Shown one piece after another: positions 39,742-47,673 of a stretch of 64,000 nt of DNA. The notes beneath the pieces are model-generated. The model was not told the DNA's origin. It worked only from the letters and a program-made list of their open reading frames with translations, and did not search any database. Numbering within the stretch: position 1 is the first letter of the stretch; each line of letters opens with the position of its first letter. Made by a program: the position numbers and the translations under genes. This DNA comes from Actinomadura mexicana (lineage in GTDB: Bacteria > Actinomycetota > Actinomycetes > Streptosporangiales > Streptosporangiaceae), in NCBI RefSeq assembly GCF_900188105.1, contig NZ_FZNP01000018.1:90798-154797 (forward strand), given 5' to 3'.

Positions 39742-39991
39742 GCTTTTTCTCCTCCTTCGGGCCGTCAAGGCCCGAAGGAGGAGGAAGAAGCATTGAAGAC
39801 GCTGCACAAACCCCAGCCACCACCGCAACCACGCAACAACCTCAATGGTTGCGATCGCGTCCGAAGGCAGATTCGAGCGAAGCAAGAATCTGATCGCGCA
39901 GCGAGCCGCAAGGCGAGCCGGAGCGATGCCAGCGATCGCCCGCTTTTTCGACGATGGAGGGCGCTCAGCGCCCGAAGGAGGAGAAAAAGCT
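39741..39991. repeat. 251-bp element bounded by 22-bp perfect inverted repeats
   Basis: The segment 39741-39762 (AGCTTTTTCTCC...TTCGGGC) is the exact reverse complement of 39970-39991. The left copy also forms, with 39769-39782, a hairpin that can serve as the GDH terminator. Inside, CAGATTC (39868-39874) pairs with GAATCTG (39886-39892), and GGGCGC pairs with GCGCCC near 39958-39973. No gene is supported in 39742-40062. It may be a miniature inverted-repeat element or a paired REP; no target duplication is obvious. Confidence 0.75.
39750..39782 (+). terminator. Hairpin after GDH
   Basis: TCCTCCTTCGGGCC (39750-39763) pairs with GGCCCGAAGGAGGA (39769-39782) around GTCAA, 9 bases after the GDH stop. 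The core is shared with the dispersed repeat family. Confidence 0.8.
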
Positions 39992-40062
39992 AGAACCATC
40001 GAGTGCCGGCCGGTTCCGCTGCAGCGGTCAGGAGGAGCGGGCCGGCCGGCACCCGACGGGGT

Positions 40063-41046
40063 TCAGGAGCCCTGGGCGGTGACGGCCTTGCGGTACATGC
40101 CGCTGATGGTGGCGCGGCCCTTGGGCGGGACGGTGGCCAGGTACTGCACGAGGACGGTGGTGTCCAGGCGCGTCCGGGCGGTGGTGGACGGGGCGAGCCC
40201 GACGAGGTCGCCGCTCACGGCGAGCCTGCCCCGCCGGGTCGCCGAGTATGCCTCGTTCTGTTTCAGGACGTACCAGACGACGGCCCCGCGGTCCTTGGTG
40301 CGCAACCCGTAGACCTTGTACTCGGCGGGGGAGAAGCGGGACGAGAGCGTGACGCCGCGCTCGGCGAGGGTCTTCTCGCCCGCCTTGAGCGCCTTGTAGG
40401 TCTCGCTGGTCTTCGCCCCGTCCGCCAGGACGGACGCTCCGGAGGCGCGGGGCCCGTCCGTGAGCAGCGCCGCGTGGGCCCTGGGGAGCTTCGCGGGGGC
40501 GACCGCGAGGTCCTTGACGCCCGGGTCGACCGGGGTGGCGTACCCCTGCGGGTCGAGCGCGACTCGGCCGAGGGCGAGTTCTGACGGGTACGGGTCGGAG
40601 GCCAGCAGCCACGGCGCGTTCTGACCGGCCTGCGTGAACAGCAGCGCGTGCCGCAGGGCCTGCTTGCCCTTGCCGCTGACGGCGTCGGCCGCGAACCAGT
40701 GCGGGTAGCCGGTCAGGCGCGGGATGTAGAACGTCGTGTGGGTGAAGGACACCTTGGGCGGGCGCTGCCGGACGGCGCGGCGGAGCTTGAGCGCCGCGAC
40801 GTCCATGGTGAGCTGCGGGTCGGTCTCGACCGTGCGCAGCGTCCTGCCGCTGAATCTGAGCCCCGCCCGGTTCATGCCGGTGGCGAAGGACGCGAGCACC
40901 TGCTGTGCCTGCTCCTTGGTGAGGGCGGGCGCCCCCTGCGGCTTCTTCCCCGGAGCCGCGGAGGAGGTGTTGTCGGAGCAGCCGGTGCTCACGGCGGCGG
41001 CCAGCAGGCCGGGTAGGAGTAGCGGAACGAGAGTGCGTGCGGCCAT
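40063..41046 (-). CDS. Lipoprotein of unknown function (paralogue of 42433)
   Basis: The protein is 327 residues. A signal peptide with lipobox VSTGC is followed by a Ser/Pro/Lys linker and a globular domain of about 270 residues. It shares an architecture with the lipoprotein at 42433: a first helix pair, then KVSFTHTTFYIPRLTGYPHWFAADAV (compare LYVPKLRDAAYPQWFVVSV), then VALDPQGYATPVDPGV (compare VAVDAAGYATAM), and a late YKVYGLRTKDRGAVVWYVL (compare FPYFGLRTEHGGGLVIYSL). Resemblance to DUF8094-type surface lipoproteins is likely. Function is unknown. Confidence 0.8.
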   Translation of the reverse strand: MAARTLVPLLLPGLLAAAVSTGCSDNTSSAAPGKKPQGAPALTKEQAQQVLASFATGMNRAGLRFSGRTLRTVETDPQLTMDVAALKLRRAVRQRPPKVSFTHTTFYIPRLTGYPHWFAADAVSGKGKQALRHALLFTQAGQNAPWLLASDPYPSELALGRVALDPQGYATPVDPGVKDLAVAPAKLPRAHAALLTDGPRASGASVLADGAKTSETYKALKAGEKTLAERGVTLSSRFSPAEYKVYGLRTKDRGAVVWYVLKQNEAYSATRRGRLAVSGDLVGLAPSTTARTRLDTTVLVQYLATVPPKGRATISGMYRKAVTAQGS

Positions 41047-41172
41047 GAGGCCCCCCGAATGGCGACGTTGGTCCGGACCACGGGGAATCCTCGCAGAGTG
41101 ACCGCGCAGTCACTCTGTGAACACGAAAGTCGGCGGGAAAAGGTGGGGGACCGCTCGGGGGACGATCTCGGG

Positions 41173-42282
41173 TCAGGCGCTCTCCTGCTGGCGCAGCCAG
41201 CGGATCTCGGCCTCGATGAACTCGTCGATGTCGCCGTCCAGGACCGCCGAGGTGTTGCCGACCTCGACTCCGGTGCGCAGGTCCTTGACGATCTTGAACG
41301 GGTGCAGCACGTAGTTGCGGATCTGCGTGCCCCAGCTCGTGGTGCCCTCGCCGCGCAGCTCGGAGAGCGTCTCCGCCTCCTCCTTGCGCTTGCGCTCCAG
41401 CAGCTTGGCCTGCAGCACGTTCATGGCCGTGGCCTTGTTCTGCAGCTGGCTGCGCTCGTTCTGGCAGGAGACGACGATGCCGCTCGGGATGTGGGTGATC
41501 CGTACGGCCGAGTCGGTCGTGTTGACGCCCTGGCCGCCGGGACCCGACGACCGGTACACGTCGATCCGCAGCTCGGTCTCGTCGATGTCGACGTGGTCGC
41601 TCTGCTCCACCACCGGCACGACGTCCAGGCCCGCGAACGACGTCTGCCGCCGGCCCTGGTTGTCGAACGGGGAGATTCGGATGAGCCGGTGGGTGCCGTG
41701 CTCGCCGCGCAGCGTCCCGTAGGCGTAGGGGGCCTTCACGGCGAACGTGGTCGACTTGATGCCGGCCTCTTCGGCGTAGGACGTGTCGTAGATCTCCGTC
41801 GGGTAGCCGTGCCGCTCGGCCCAGCGCAGGTACATCCGCCGGAGCTGCTCGGCCCAGTCGGCCGCGTCCACCCCGCCGGCCTGCGCGTTGATGGTGACCA
41901 GCGCCTCGCGGGCGTCGTACTCGCCCGACATGAGCGTGCGCACCTCGAGCTGCTGGACGGCCTTGTGCAGCGCCGCCAGCTCCTCGTCGGCCTCCGTGCG
42001 CGTGTCGGCGTCGTCCATCTCCCGGGCCATCTCGTACAGCGTGGCGGCGTCGTCCAGCCGCTGCCGCAGGCCCTCGACCCGGTTCAGCTCGCTCTCCAGG
42101 TACGACAGGCGGCGCGTCACCGCCTGGGCGCGCTCCTGGTCGCTCCACAGGTCGGGGTCGGCCGACTGCTCGCGCAGTTCGGCGATGTCGCGGCGCATGG
42201 TGTCGAGGTCCAGCACCTGCTCGATGCTGGACAGGGTCGAGCCGAGCTCCTTGAGCTGTTCTTCGGGTTCGATGCCTGCCAC
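41173..42282 (-). CDS. prfB: Peptide chain release factor 2
   Basis: The protein is 369 residues. The stop-codon recognition tripeptide is SPF at 204-206 (LIRISPFDNQGRR), and the catalytic GGQ is at 249-251 (SSGPGGQGVNTTDSAV). The N-terminal helical domain (about 1-110) is complete. RF2 releases peptides at UGA and UAA. There is no programmed +1 frameshift; the frame is continuous, as usual in actinobacteria. It is transcribed opposite to the downstream lipoprotein, with 150 bases between starts. Often ftsE follows prfB directly; here a lipoprotein and a small zinc protein intervene. Confidence 0.97.
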   Translation of the reverse strand: MAGIEPEEQLKELGSTLSSIEQVLDLDTMRRDIAELREQSADPDLWSDQERAQAVTRRLSYLESELNRVEGLRQRLDDAATLYEMAREMDDADTRTEADEELAALHKAVQQLEVRTLMSGEYDAREALVTINAQAGGVDAADWAEQLRRMYLRWAERHGYPTEIYDTSYAEEAGIKSTTFAVKAPYAYGTLRGEHGTHRLIRISPFDNQGRRQTSFAGLDVVPVVEQSDHVDIDETELRIDVYRSSGPGGQGVNTTDSAVRITHIPSGIVVSCQNERSQLQNKATAMNVLQAKLLERKRKEEAETLSELRGEGTTSWGTQIRNYVLHPFKIVKDLRTGVEVGNTSAVLDGDIDEFIEAEIRWLRQQESA

Positions 42283-42432
42283 GGTCCGAGCCTATCGCCG
42301 TCCCGGCACTGCTTATCGCCTCGCGGCGGGCGACCGGAGGTCCGGCCAATACCATGCGAGTGGCAGAATCACGGGCCGAGGAGGTCGGCCGAGGACGGCC
42401 GGCCATGGATTCTCGGTCCGGGGGACGGGTCT

Positions 42433-43488
42433 TTGCACAGCTTCCAGCGGGTGGTCGCGGCCGGGGCGCTGCTCACCCTGCTCGCCGCCGCGGGCTGCGC
42501 CGAGGGCAAGACCGAGGCGCGGCCGACCGTCACCATGCCCGAGACGTCCCCGCCCGTGCCGGTGCCGCTCACCCCGCCGGTCGCCGGCCAGGCGTTCCGC
42601 TCCTACGTCACCGACGAGGACGTGGCCAGGGCCGCCGGCGACGAACGCCTCGCGCTGACGTGGACGTCCGACGGCCAGTCCCAGCTGACCGCGGCGGAGT
42701 TCCGCAGGGCCGCCTACGACGGCGACCCGGTGCGGCGTTTCGTCTACGGCAGGCCGAAGCTGTACGTGCCGAAGCTGAGGGACGCCGCCTACCCGCAGTG
42801 GTTCGTGGTGTCGGTCGACCGCTCGGTCGTGGACCGGCCCAAGAGCAAGCGCAGGGCGCTGATGGGCTTCATCCTGCGCGGGCCGTCCGACCACTGGAAG
42901 CTCACGCTCGCGACCCTCCTGCAGGAGAAGGCGAAGGAGCCGGAGGTCGCGGTCGACGCCGCCGGCTATGCGACGGCCATGAGCGCGGAGGACCCGTCCG
43001 TGCTGATCCGTCCCCGCGACGTCGGCGGGATCCAGGCGACGATCGCCGCCGAGGGGCCGCGCAGCGTCGCCGCGAAGGTGATGCGGTCCAATCCCGTCAC
43101 CACCGGCTTCTACCAGGAGGCCAAGCGCGCGAAGAAGAAGGCCAAGAAGAAGGACGTCACCTACACGGCCGTCTACACCGCGACGCCGTTCCCCTACTTC
43201 GGGCTGCGGACCGAGCACGGCGGCGGCCTGGTGATCTACTCGCTGTTCCGCAACACCTCGCTGATCGCCAAGGATCCCGGCACGCCCAAGCCGGAGATCC
43301 CGCAGGAGGCCGAGCACCTGCTCGACGGGACGGTCGAGGGCAACGAGGTCGACACCACGGCCACGCTGCACTTCGCCGCGTTCGACCCGCCGAAGGCGAA
43401 GAAGGACGCCGCGCAGCCGAAGGCGCACATGGTCGCCGACGACGGCGCCGTGACCAAGGCGGGCACGCCGCCGATCAAAAAACCGTGA
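42433..43488 (+). CDS. Lipoprotein of unknown function (paralogue of 40063)
   Basis: The protein is about 351 residues. The signal peptide HSFQRVVAAGALLTLLAAAGC carries a clear lipobox. TTG 42433 is the only start that keeps the positive N-terminus; GTG 42448 is an alternative. A Pro/Thr linker precedes a globular domain with LYVPKLRDAAYPQWFV and FPYFGLRTEHGGGLVIYSLF, similar to the lipoprotein on the other side of prfB. A KRAKKKAKKKD stretch lies in the last third and the tail is Lys/Ala-rich. Function is unknown. Confidence 0.8.
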   Translation: MHSFQRVVAAGALLTLLAAAGCAEGKTEARPTVTMPETSPPVPVPLTPPVAGQAFRSYVTDEDVARAAGDERLALTWTSDGQSQLTAAEFRRAAYDGDPVRRFVYGRPKLYVPKLRDAAYPQWFVVSVDRSVVDRPKSKRRALMGFILRGPSDHWKLTLATLLQEKAKEPEVAVDAAGYATAMSAEDPSVLIRPRDVGGIQATIAAEGPRSVAAKVMRSNPVTTGFYQEAKRAKKKAKKKDVTYTAVYTATPFPYFGLRTEHGGGLVIYSLFRNTSLIAKDPGTPKPEIPQEAEHLLDGTVEGNEVDTTATLHFAAFDPPKAKKDAAQPKAHMVADDGAVTKAGTPPIKKP

Positions 43489-43509
43489 CGCCCGTCAGGC
43501 GCGGGCCCG

Positions 43510-43725
43510 TCAGCCGTAGACGCGCTGCAGGACGAGCGCCGCGAACAGCAGCGCGACGAGGACGGCCAGGACGACGGCCGGCGGCACGGACGGGCCGTGG
43601 TCGTGCAGCTCCGAGCGGGCCTCCCGGCAGGTGGGGCAGCGTCCCTCCACCACCGGGTTCGAGCACCGGGCGCAGATGAGATGTTCGCAGCTCACGTCGT
43701 GGGCCCCAATCTTCGGCAACGGCAT
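43510..43725 (-). CDS. Small zinc-ribbon/membrane protein
   Basis: The protein is 71 residues from ATG 43725. A four-cysteine motif, CEHLICARC then GRCPTC, suggests one zinc site. One membrane helix (about 45-66: VPPAVVLAVLVALLFAALVL) ends the protein. It may be a membrane-tethered zinc ribbon. I recognise no function. It converges on the lipoprotein gene and points away from ftsE. Longer upstream frames exist but are not supported by composition. Confidence 0.65.
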   Translation of the reverse strand: MPLPKIGAHDVSCEHLICARCSNPVVEGRCPTCREARSELHDHGPSVPPAVVLAVLVALLFAALVLQRVYG

Positions 43726-44104
43726 GTGGTCCGTACGGGAAGCGTCGGCCTGTCCGGTCGTTCGTCCACCTATTAGGTATCTTTCGCCATCATCCAGCGT
43801 AGCCGGACTGTATGGTCGTTCCGGCAAGTCCGGGGGCTAGACGGTATAAAACGGCTGGACGTCGGGAGACGGTTCACATGGCACTGATCGGACGTCGCGC
43901 ACTGATCGGACGTGGTGCCGGCCCCGGGCGCCCGTACCACTGCGAGTGGGACGAGGTGGTCGCCTCTCCCCTCTACACTGCTCGAAGGCTCCGCGTCCCA
44001 CCTGGCCGTGAAGCCGGGCGGCGCAGGCAAGGGGTCACGGAGGCTTCCGTGGCCGCGGGCCGGCCCGCTCCCCAACCCCTACAGCGAACCGCCGTGATGC
44101 AGCC
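43726..44104. other. Gene-free region upstream of ftsE
   Basis: 379 bases without a supported gene. It contains a direct repeat CACTGATCGGACGT (43882-43895 and 43900-43913) and AT-richer stretches near 43770-43860 (TATTAGGTATC, TATAAAAC) that could be promoters for the zinc protein (minus) and ftsE (plus). Confidence 0.5.
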
Positions 44105-44794
44105 GTGATCCATTTCGACAACGTCACCAAGGTCTACCCGAGCCAGAACCGGCCCGCCCTGCAGCATGTGAACGTCGCCATCGAGAAGGGCGAGTTCCTG
44201 TTCCTGGTCGGCCCGTCCGGCTCCGGTAAGTCGACCTTCCTGCGCCTCGTCCTGAAGGAGGAGCGTCCTTCCCAGGGTCACGTGCACGTGGCGGGCAAGG
44301 ACCTGAGCAGGCTGACCAACTGGAAGGTGCCGCACCTGCGCCGCAGGATCGGCTGCGTCTTCCAGGACTTCCGGCTCCTGCCCAACAAGAACGTCTTCGA
44401 GAACGTCGCGTTCGCCCTAGAGGTGATCGGCAAGCCGCGGCGCTTCATCGGCAAGGTCGTCCCCGAGGTCATCGACCTGGTCGGCCTGGAGGGCAAGGCC
44501 CACCGGATGCCGGACGAGCTGTCCGGCGGCGAGCAGCAGCGCGTCGCCATCGCGCGGGCGTTCGTCAACCGCCCGATGATCCTGCTCGCCGACGAGCCGA
44601 CGGGGAACATCGACCCCGCGACCTCGATCGGCATCATGAAGGTGCTGGACCGCATCAACCGGACCGGTACGACCGTCGTCATGGCCACCCACGACGCCGC
44701 CATCGTCGACGCCTTCCGCAAGCGCGTCGTCGAGCTGGAGGACGGCCGCGTCGTCCGCGACCAGTCGCGCGGCGTGTACGGCCAGGCGTACTGA
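44105..44794 (+). CDS. ftsE: Cell division ATP-binding protein FtsE
   Basis: The protein is 229 residues. Walker A GPSGSGKST is at 36-44, the ABC signature is LSGGEQQRVAIARA, and Walker B is ILLADEPTGNID, with the H-loop in MATHDAAIVD. FtsE pairs with FtsX to activate peptidoglycan hydrolases at the septum or poles. GTG 44105 has no strong ribosome-binding site (GATGCAGCC). The ftsX gene follows after 170 bases rather than the usual overlap, and the gap contains short repeats. Confidence 0.95.
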   Translation: MIHFDNVTKVYPSQNRPALQHVNVAIEKGEFLFLVGPSGSGKSTFLRLVLKEERPSQGHVHVAGKDLSRLTNWKVPHLRRRIGCVFQDFRLLPNKNVFENVAFALEVIGKPRRFIGKVVPEVIDLVGLEGKAHRMPDELSGGEQQRVAIARAFVNRPMILLADEPTGNIDPATSIGIMKVLDRINRTGTTVVMATHDAAIVDAFRKRVVELEDGRVVRDQSRGVYGQAY

Positions 44795-44841
44795 CACGGG
44801 CGTACTGACACAGGCGTGCCGACACGGGCGCACTGACATCT
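44795..44841 (+). repeat. About 14-15-bp imperfect tandem repeats between ftsE and ftsX
   Basis: The unit CTGACACGGGCGTA recurs as CTGACACAGGCGTGC, CGACACGGGCGCA and CTGACATCTG directly after the ftsE stop. The repeats may have grown by duplicating the ftsE end, since the first unit overlaps its TGA. Confidence 0.75.
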
Positions 44842-44964
44842 GAACCATCGATTCCCGCCGGGTCGTAGGAAACCCAGAGGGGTGCCCGAAAGGAAGCCGC
44901 CCGCGCCGCATCCCGCGGCCGCTCCGGCTCCCGGCCCAGCAACGGCGATCAAGGACAGCGAGGC

Positions 44965-45870
44965 ATGCGCGTACAGTTCGTTCTCCAGGAGATCTGGATC
45001 GGTCTCCGCAGGAACATGACGATGACGATCTCCCTCGTCATCACCGTCGCCATCGCCATGGCGCTCTTCGGCACCGGGCTGCTCCTGCGGCAGCAGGTCT
45101 CCGCGTCCAAGAGCTACTGGTACGACAAGATCGAGGTCTCGATCTTCCTGTGCGCGAAGACGAGCTCCAACCCCGTCTGCCAGAAGCAGGACGTCTCCGA
45201 CCAGCAGCGGCAGACGCTCAAGTCGCAGCTGGAGAAGATGCCGCAGGTCTCGCAGGTCCAGTACGAGAACAAGCAGCAGGCCTACACCCGCTTCAAGGAC
45301 CGCTTCGCCGGCTCGCCCGGGTTCGTGGAGAGCACCCGCGAGGGCGACATCCCCGACTCCTTCCGGGTGAAGCTGAAGAACCCGGAGGAGTACAAGGCGG
45401 TCGCGCAGGCGATGCTCAACCAGCCCGGCGTCGACTCGGTCATCAACGAGCAGGAGATCCTGAAGCGGTTCTTCCGGATCCTGAACGGCCTGCAGGTCGC
45501 CGCGTTGACGATCGCCTTGATCCAGGTGATCGCCGCGGTGATGCTGGTCGGCAACACCGTCCGGCTGTCGGCGTTCAACCGGCGCCGGGAGACCGGGATC
45601 ATGCGGTTGGTCGGGGCGTCCAACACCTATATCCAGATGCCGTTCATCCTGGAGGGCGCGATCGCCGGGCTGATCGGCGGGTTGTTCGCGTCGGTGTTGC
45701 TGATCTTCAGTAAGAAACTCCTGGTCGACAGACTCGCGGGGGACGTCCAGCTCGTCAGCCAGCTCGGCTGGAGCGTGGTGATCCTCGTCATCATCGTGTC
45801 GATCTGCTTCGGCGTCCTGCTGTGCGCCGTCTCCTCGTTCCTGACCCTGCGCAGATATCTGCGGATCTGA
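44965..45870 (+). CDS. ftsX: Cell division protein FtsX
   Basis: The protein is 301 residues. Four membrane helices occur at about 22-42, 172-195, 222-250 and 265-290, with a large external domain (about 45-165) containing two cysteines (FLCAKTSSNPVCQK), as in mycobacterial FtsX that binds RipC. The permease core VGNTVRLSAFNRRRETGIMRLVGAS is typical. It transmits FtsE ATP cycles to an outside hydrolase. CAGCGAGGC precedes the ATG. The S41 protease, smpB and tmRNA follow in the usual order. Confidence 0.95.
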   Translation: MRVQFVLQEIWIGLRRNMTMTISLVITVAIAMALFGTGLLLRQQVSASKSYWYDKIEVSIFLCAKTSSNPVCQKQDVSDQQRQTLKSQLEKMPQVSQVQYENKQQAYTRFKDRFAGSPGFVESTREGDIPDSFRVKLKNPEEYKAVAQAMLNQPGVDSVINEQEILKRFFRILNGLQVAALTIALIQVIAAVMLVGNTVRLSAFNRRRETGIMRLVGASNTYIQMPFILEGAIAGLIGGLFASVLLIFSKKLLVDRLAGDVQLVSQLGWSVVILVIIVSICFGVLLCAVSSFLTLRRYLRI

Positions 45871-45963
45871 CGCGACGGCCGGATCCGGCCCAACCGCCGG
45901 ATCCGGGCCGCGCCGCCGCCCTACACTTGGCCGCATGTTCCCCTCCGCGCCCCCGTCGCGCCC

Positions 45964-47142
45964 GTGTCCCCGCTGAGCAGGCGACCGGGCGGCGTGCTGC
46001 GCGGTGCCGCCATCGCGGCGGCGATCGCCTGCGCCTACGGCGCGGGGGTCGTGAGCGGCTCGGGCTCCGGGCGGCGCGCGGCCGTCGCCGGGGGCGGCTC
46101 CGTCCTGGACGAGGCCGCCGCGAAGATCGGCGTCCGGTCCGCGCGGCCCGTCGACCGCGGCGCGCTCGACCGCGCCGCCATCGAGGGCATGCTGCGCGGG
46201 CTCGGCGACCGGTGGGCGCACTACTACTCGGCCCGCGAGTACGACGACGTCGAGGGCCGCCTCACCGGCCGCTACAGCGGCGTGGGTTTGTGGCTCGGCC
46301 GCGAGGACGGCGACTCCCGCGTGCTGGTGGCGAGCGTCCAGCCCGGCACCCCCGCCGCCCGCGCCGGCGTCCAGGCCGGCGACGTCGTCACCCGCGTCGG
46401 TGACGCCGCCGTGACCGGCTGGGACATCGCGCGCGTCGCCGAGGCGCTGCGCGGGCGCCCGGACGAGACGGTCGAACTCACCGTGGAGCGCGAGCGTCGA
46501 ACCAGGAGGTTCCACCTCGTCCGCACGAAGGTCTCTGGAGGGGACGTCACCGTGACCGAGCTCCCCGAGCGCGCGCGGATGATCCGGGTCGGCGCCTTCA
46601 CCCGCGGAACGGGCCGCCAGGTCCGCGCGGCCGTGACCGGGCGCTCGCCCGCGGGCCGTCCCGAGGGCGGCGTCCTGCTCGACCTGCGCGGCGATCCCGG
46701 CGGGCTGGTGGACGAGGCGGTCGAGACGGCGTCGGCGTTCCTGGCCGGCGGCCCGGTCGTGACCTACGAGCCGCGCGGCAGGCCCGTCCAGCGGCGCACC
46801 GTCACCGCCCCCGGGGACGCCCGGACCCCGCTCGTCGTGCTCGTCGACGCGGGCACCGCGAGCGCCGCGGAGATCGTCGCGGGCTCCCTGCGCGACCGCG
46901 ACCGCGCGGTGATCGTAGGATCGCGTACGTACGGGAAGGGCTCGGTGCAGGAACCCCTCCGGCTCGCCGACGGGTCCGTCATCGAGCTGACCGTCGGTCG
47001 CTACCGCACCCCGAGCGGCCGTAACCTCGACGGGGTCGGCATCGAACCCGACGTGGAGGTCTCCGCCGACCGCCCCGCCAAGGCGGCCGAGCGGCGCGCC
47101 CGGACGGTGCTGCGCGGCCTCCACGCGACGATGCCGGGCTGA
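45964..47142 (+). CDS. S41 (CtpA-type) processing peptidase
   Basis: The protein is 392 residues. An uncleaved or cleaved N-terminal membrane segment (about 12-32) leads to a PDZ domain (about 100-185: YSGVGLWLG, then TPAARAGVQAGDVVTRVG) and the protease domain (about 200-375). The catalytic Ser is in DAGTASAAEIVAGSL and the Lys in SRTYGKGSVQEPL. It acts outside the membrane on secreted or cell-wall proteins. Placement between ftsX and smpB is conserved in actinomycetes. GTG 45964 is the start; no strong ribosome-binding site is visible. Confidence 0.9.
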   Translation: MSPLSRRPGGVLRGAAIAAAIACAYGAGVVSGSGSGRRAAVAGGGSVLDEAAAKIGVRSARPVDRGALDRAAIEGMLRGLGDRWAHYYSAREYDDVEGRLTGRYSGVGLWLGREDGDSRVLVASVQPGTPAARAGVQAGDVVTRVGDAAVTGWDIARVAEALRGRPDETVELTVERERRTRRFHLVRTKVSGGDVTVTELPERARMIRVGAFTRGTGRQVRAAVTGRSPAGRPEGGVLLDLRGDPGGLVDEAVETASAFLAGGPVVTYEPRGRPVQRRTVTAPGDARTPLVVLVDAGTASAAEIVAGSLRDRDRAVIVGSRTYGKGSVQEPLRLADGSVIELTVGRYRTPSGRNLDGVGIEPDVEVSADRPAKAAERRARTVLRGLHATMPG

Positions 47143-47172
47143 AGACGACGACGCGGGACGAGGACTGAGGAC

Positions 47173-47664
47173 GTGGCACGGGACACCGGGCGCAAGAACG
47201 ACACCGGGCGCAAGATCATCGCCCAGAACAAGCGGGCCCGCTACGACTACCACATCGACGACACGTGGGAAGCGGGCATGGTGCTCATGGGCACCGAGGT
47301 CAAGGCCCTGCGGGCCGGCCGGGCCTCGCTGGCCGACGGCTTCGCGCACGTGCGCGACGGCGAGGTGTGGCTGGAGCACGTCCACATCCCCGAGTACACG
47401 CAGGGCACCTGGACCAACCACGCGCCCCGCAGGCGCCGCAAGCTGCTGCTGCACCGCCGTGAGATCCAGAAGATCATCGCGAAGTCGGAGGAGCCGGGGT
47501 GGACGCTGATCCCGCTCTCGCTGTACTTCAAGGACGGGAAGGCCAAGGTCGAGATCGGCCTGGCCCGTGGTAAGAAGTCCTACGACAAGCGCCAGGCCAT
47601 CGCCAAGCGGGAAGCCGAGCGGGAGATGCAGAAGGCTGCGGCGGCCCGGTTCAGGAGACGGTGA
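47173..47664 (+). CDS. smpB: tmRNA-binding protein SmpB
   Basis: The protein is 163 residues. The oligonucleotide-binding barrel carries IIAQNKRARYDYHIDDTWEAGM, LMGTEVKALRAGRASLADGF and RRRKLLLHRREIQKI. The C-terminal basic tail (KSYDKRQAIAKREAEREMQ) inserts in the mRNA channel. It partners tmRNA (49920) in ribosome rescue. GTG 47173 follows TGAGGAC. It lies 30 bases after the protease gene, and the PBP-like gene follows after 9 bases, so the three may be one operon. Confidence 0.97.
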   Translation: MARDTGRKNDTGRKIIAQNKRARYDYHIDDTWEAGMVLMGTEVKALRAGRASLADGFAHVRDGEVWLEHVHIPEYTQGTWTNHAPRRRRKLLLHRREIQKIIAKSEEPGWTLIPLSLYFKDGKAKVEIGLARGKKSYDKRQAIAKREAEREMQKAAAARFRRR

Positions 47665-47673
47665 AGGGTGTCG

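Noticed and set aside
39793..39993. 66-codon frame in the inverted-repeat segment
   Set aside because: Composition is basic and low quality, and the segment is explained as a repeat element.
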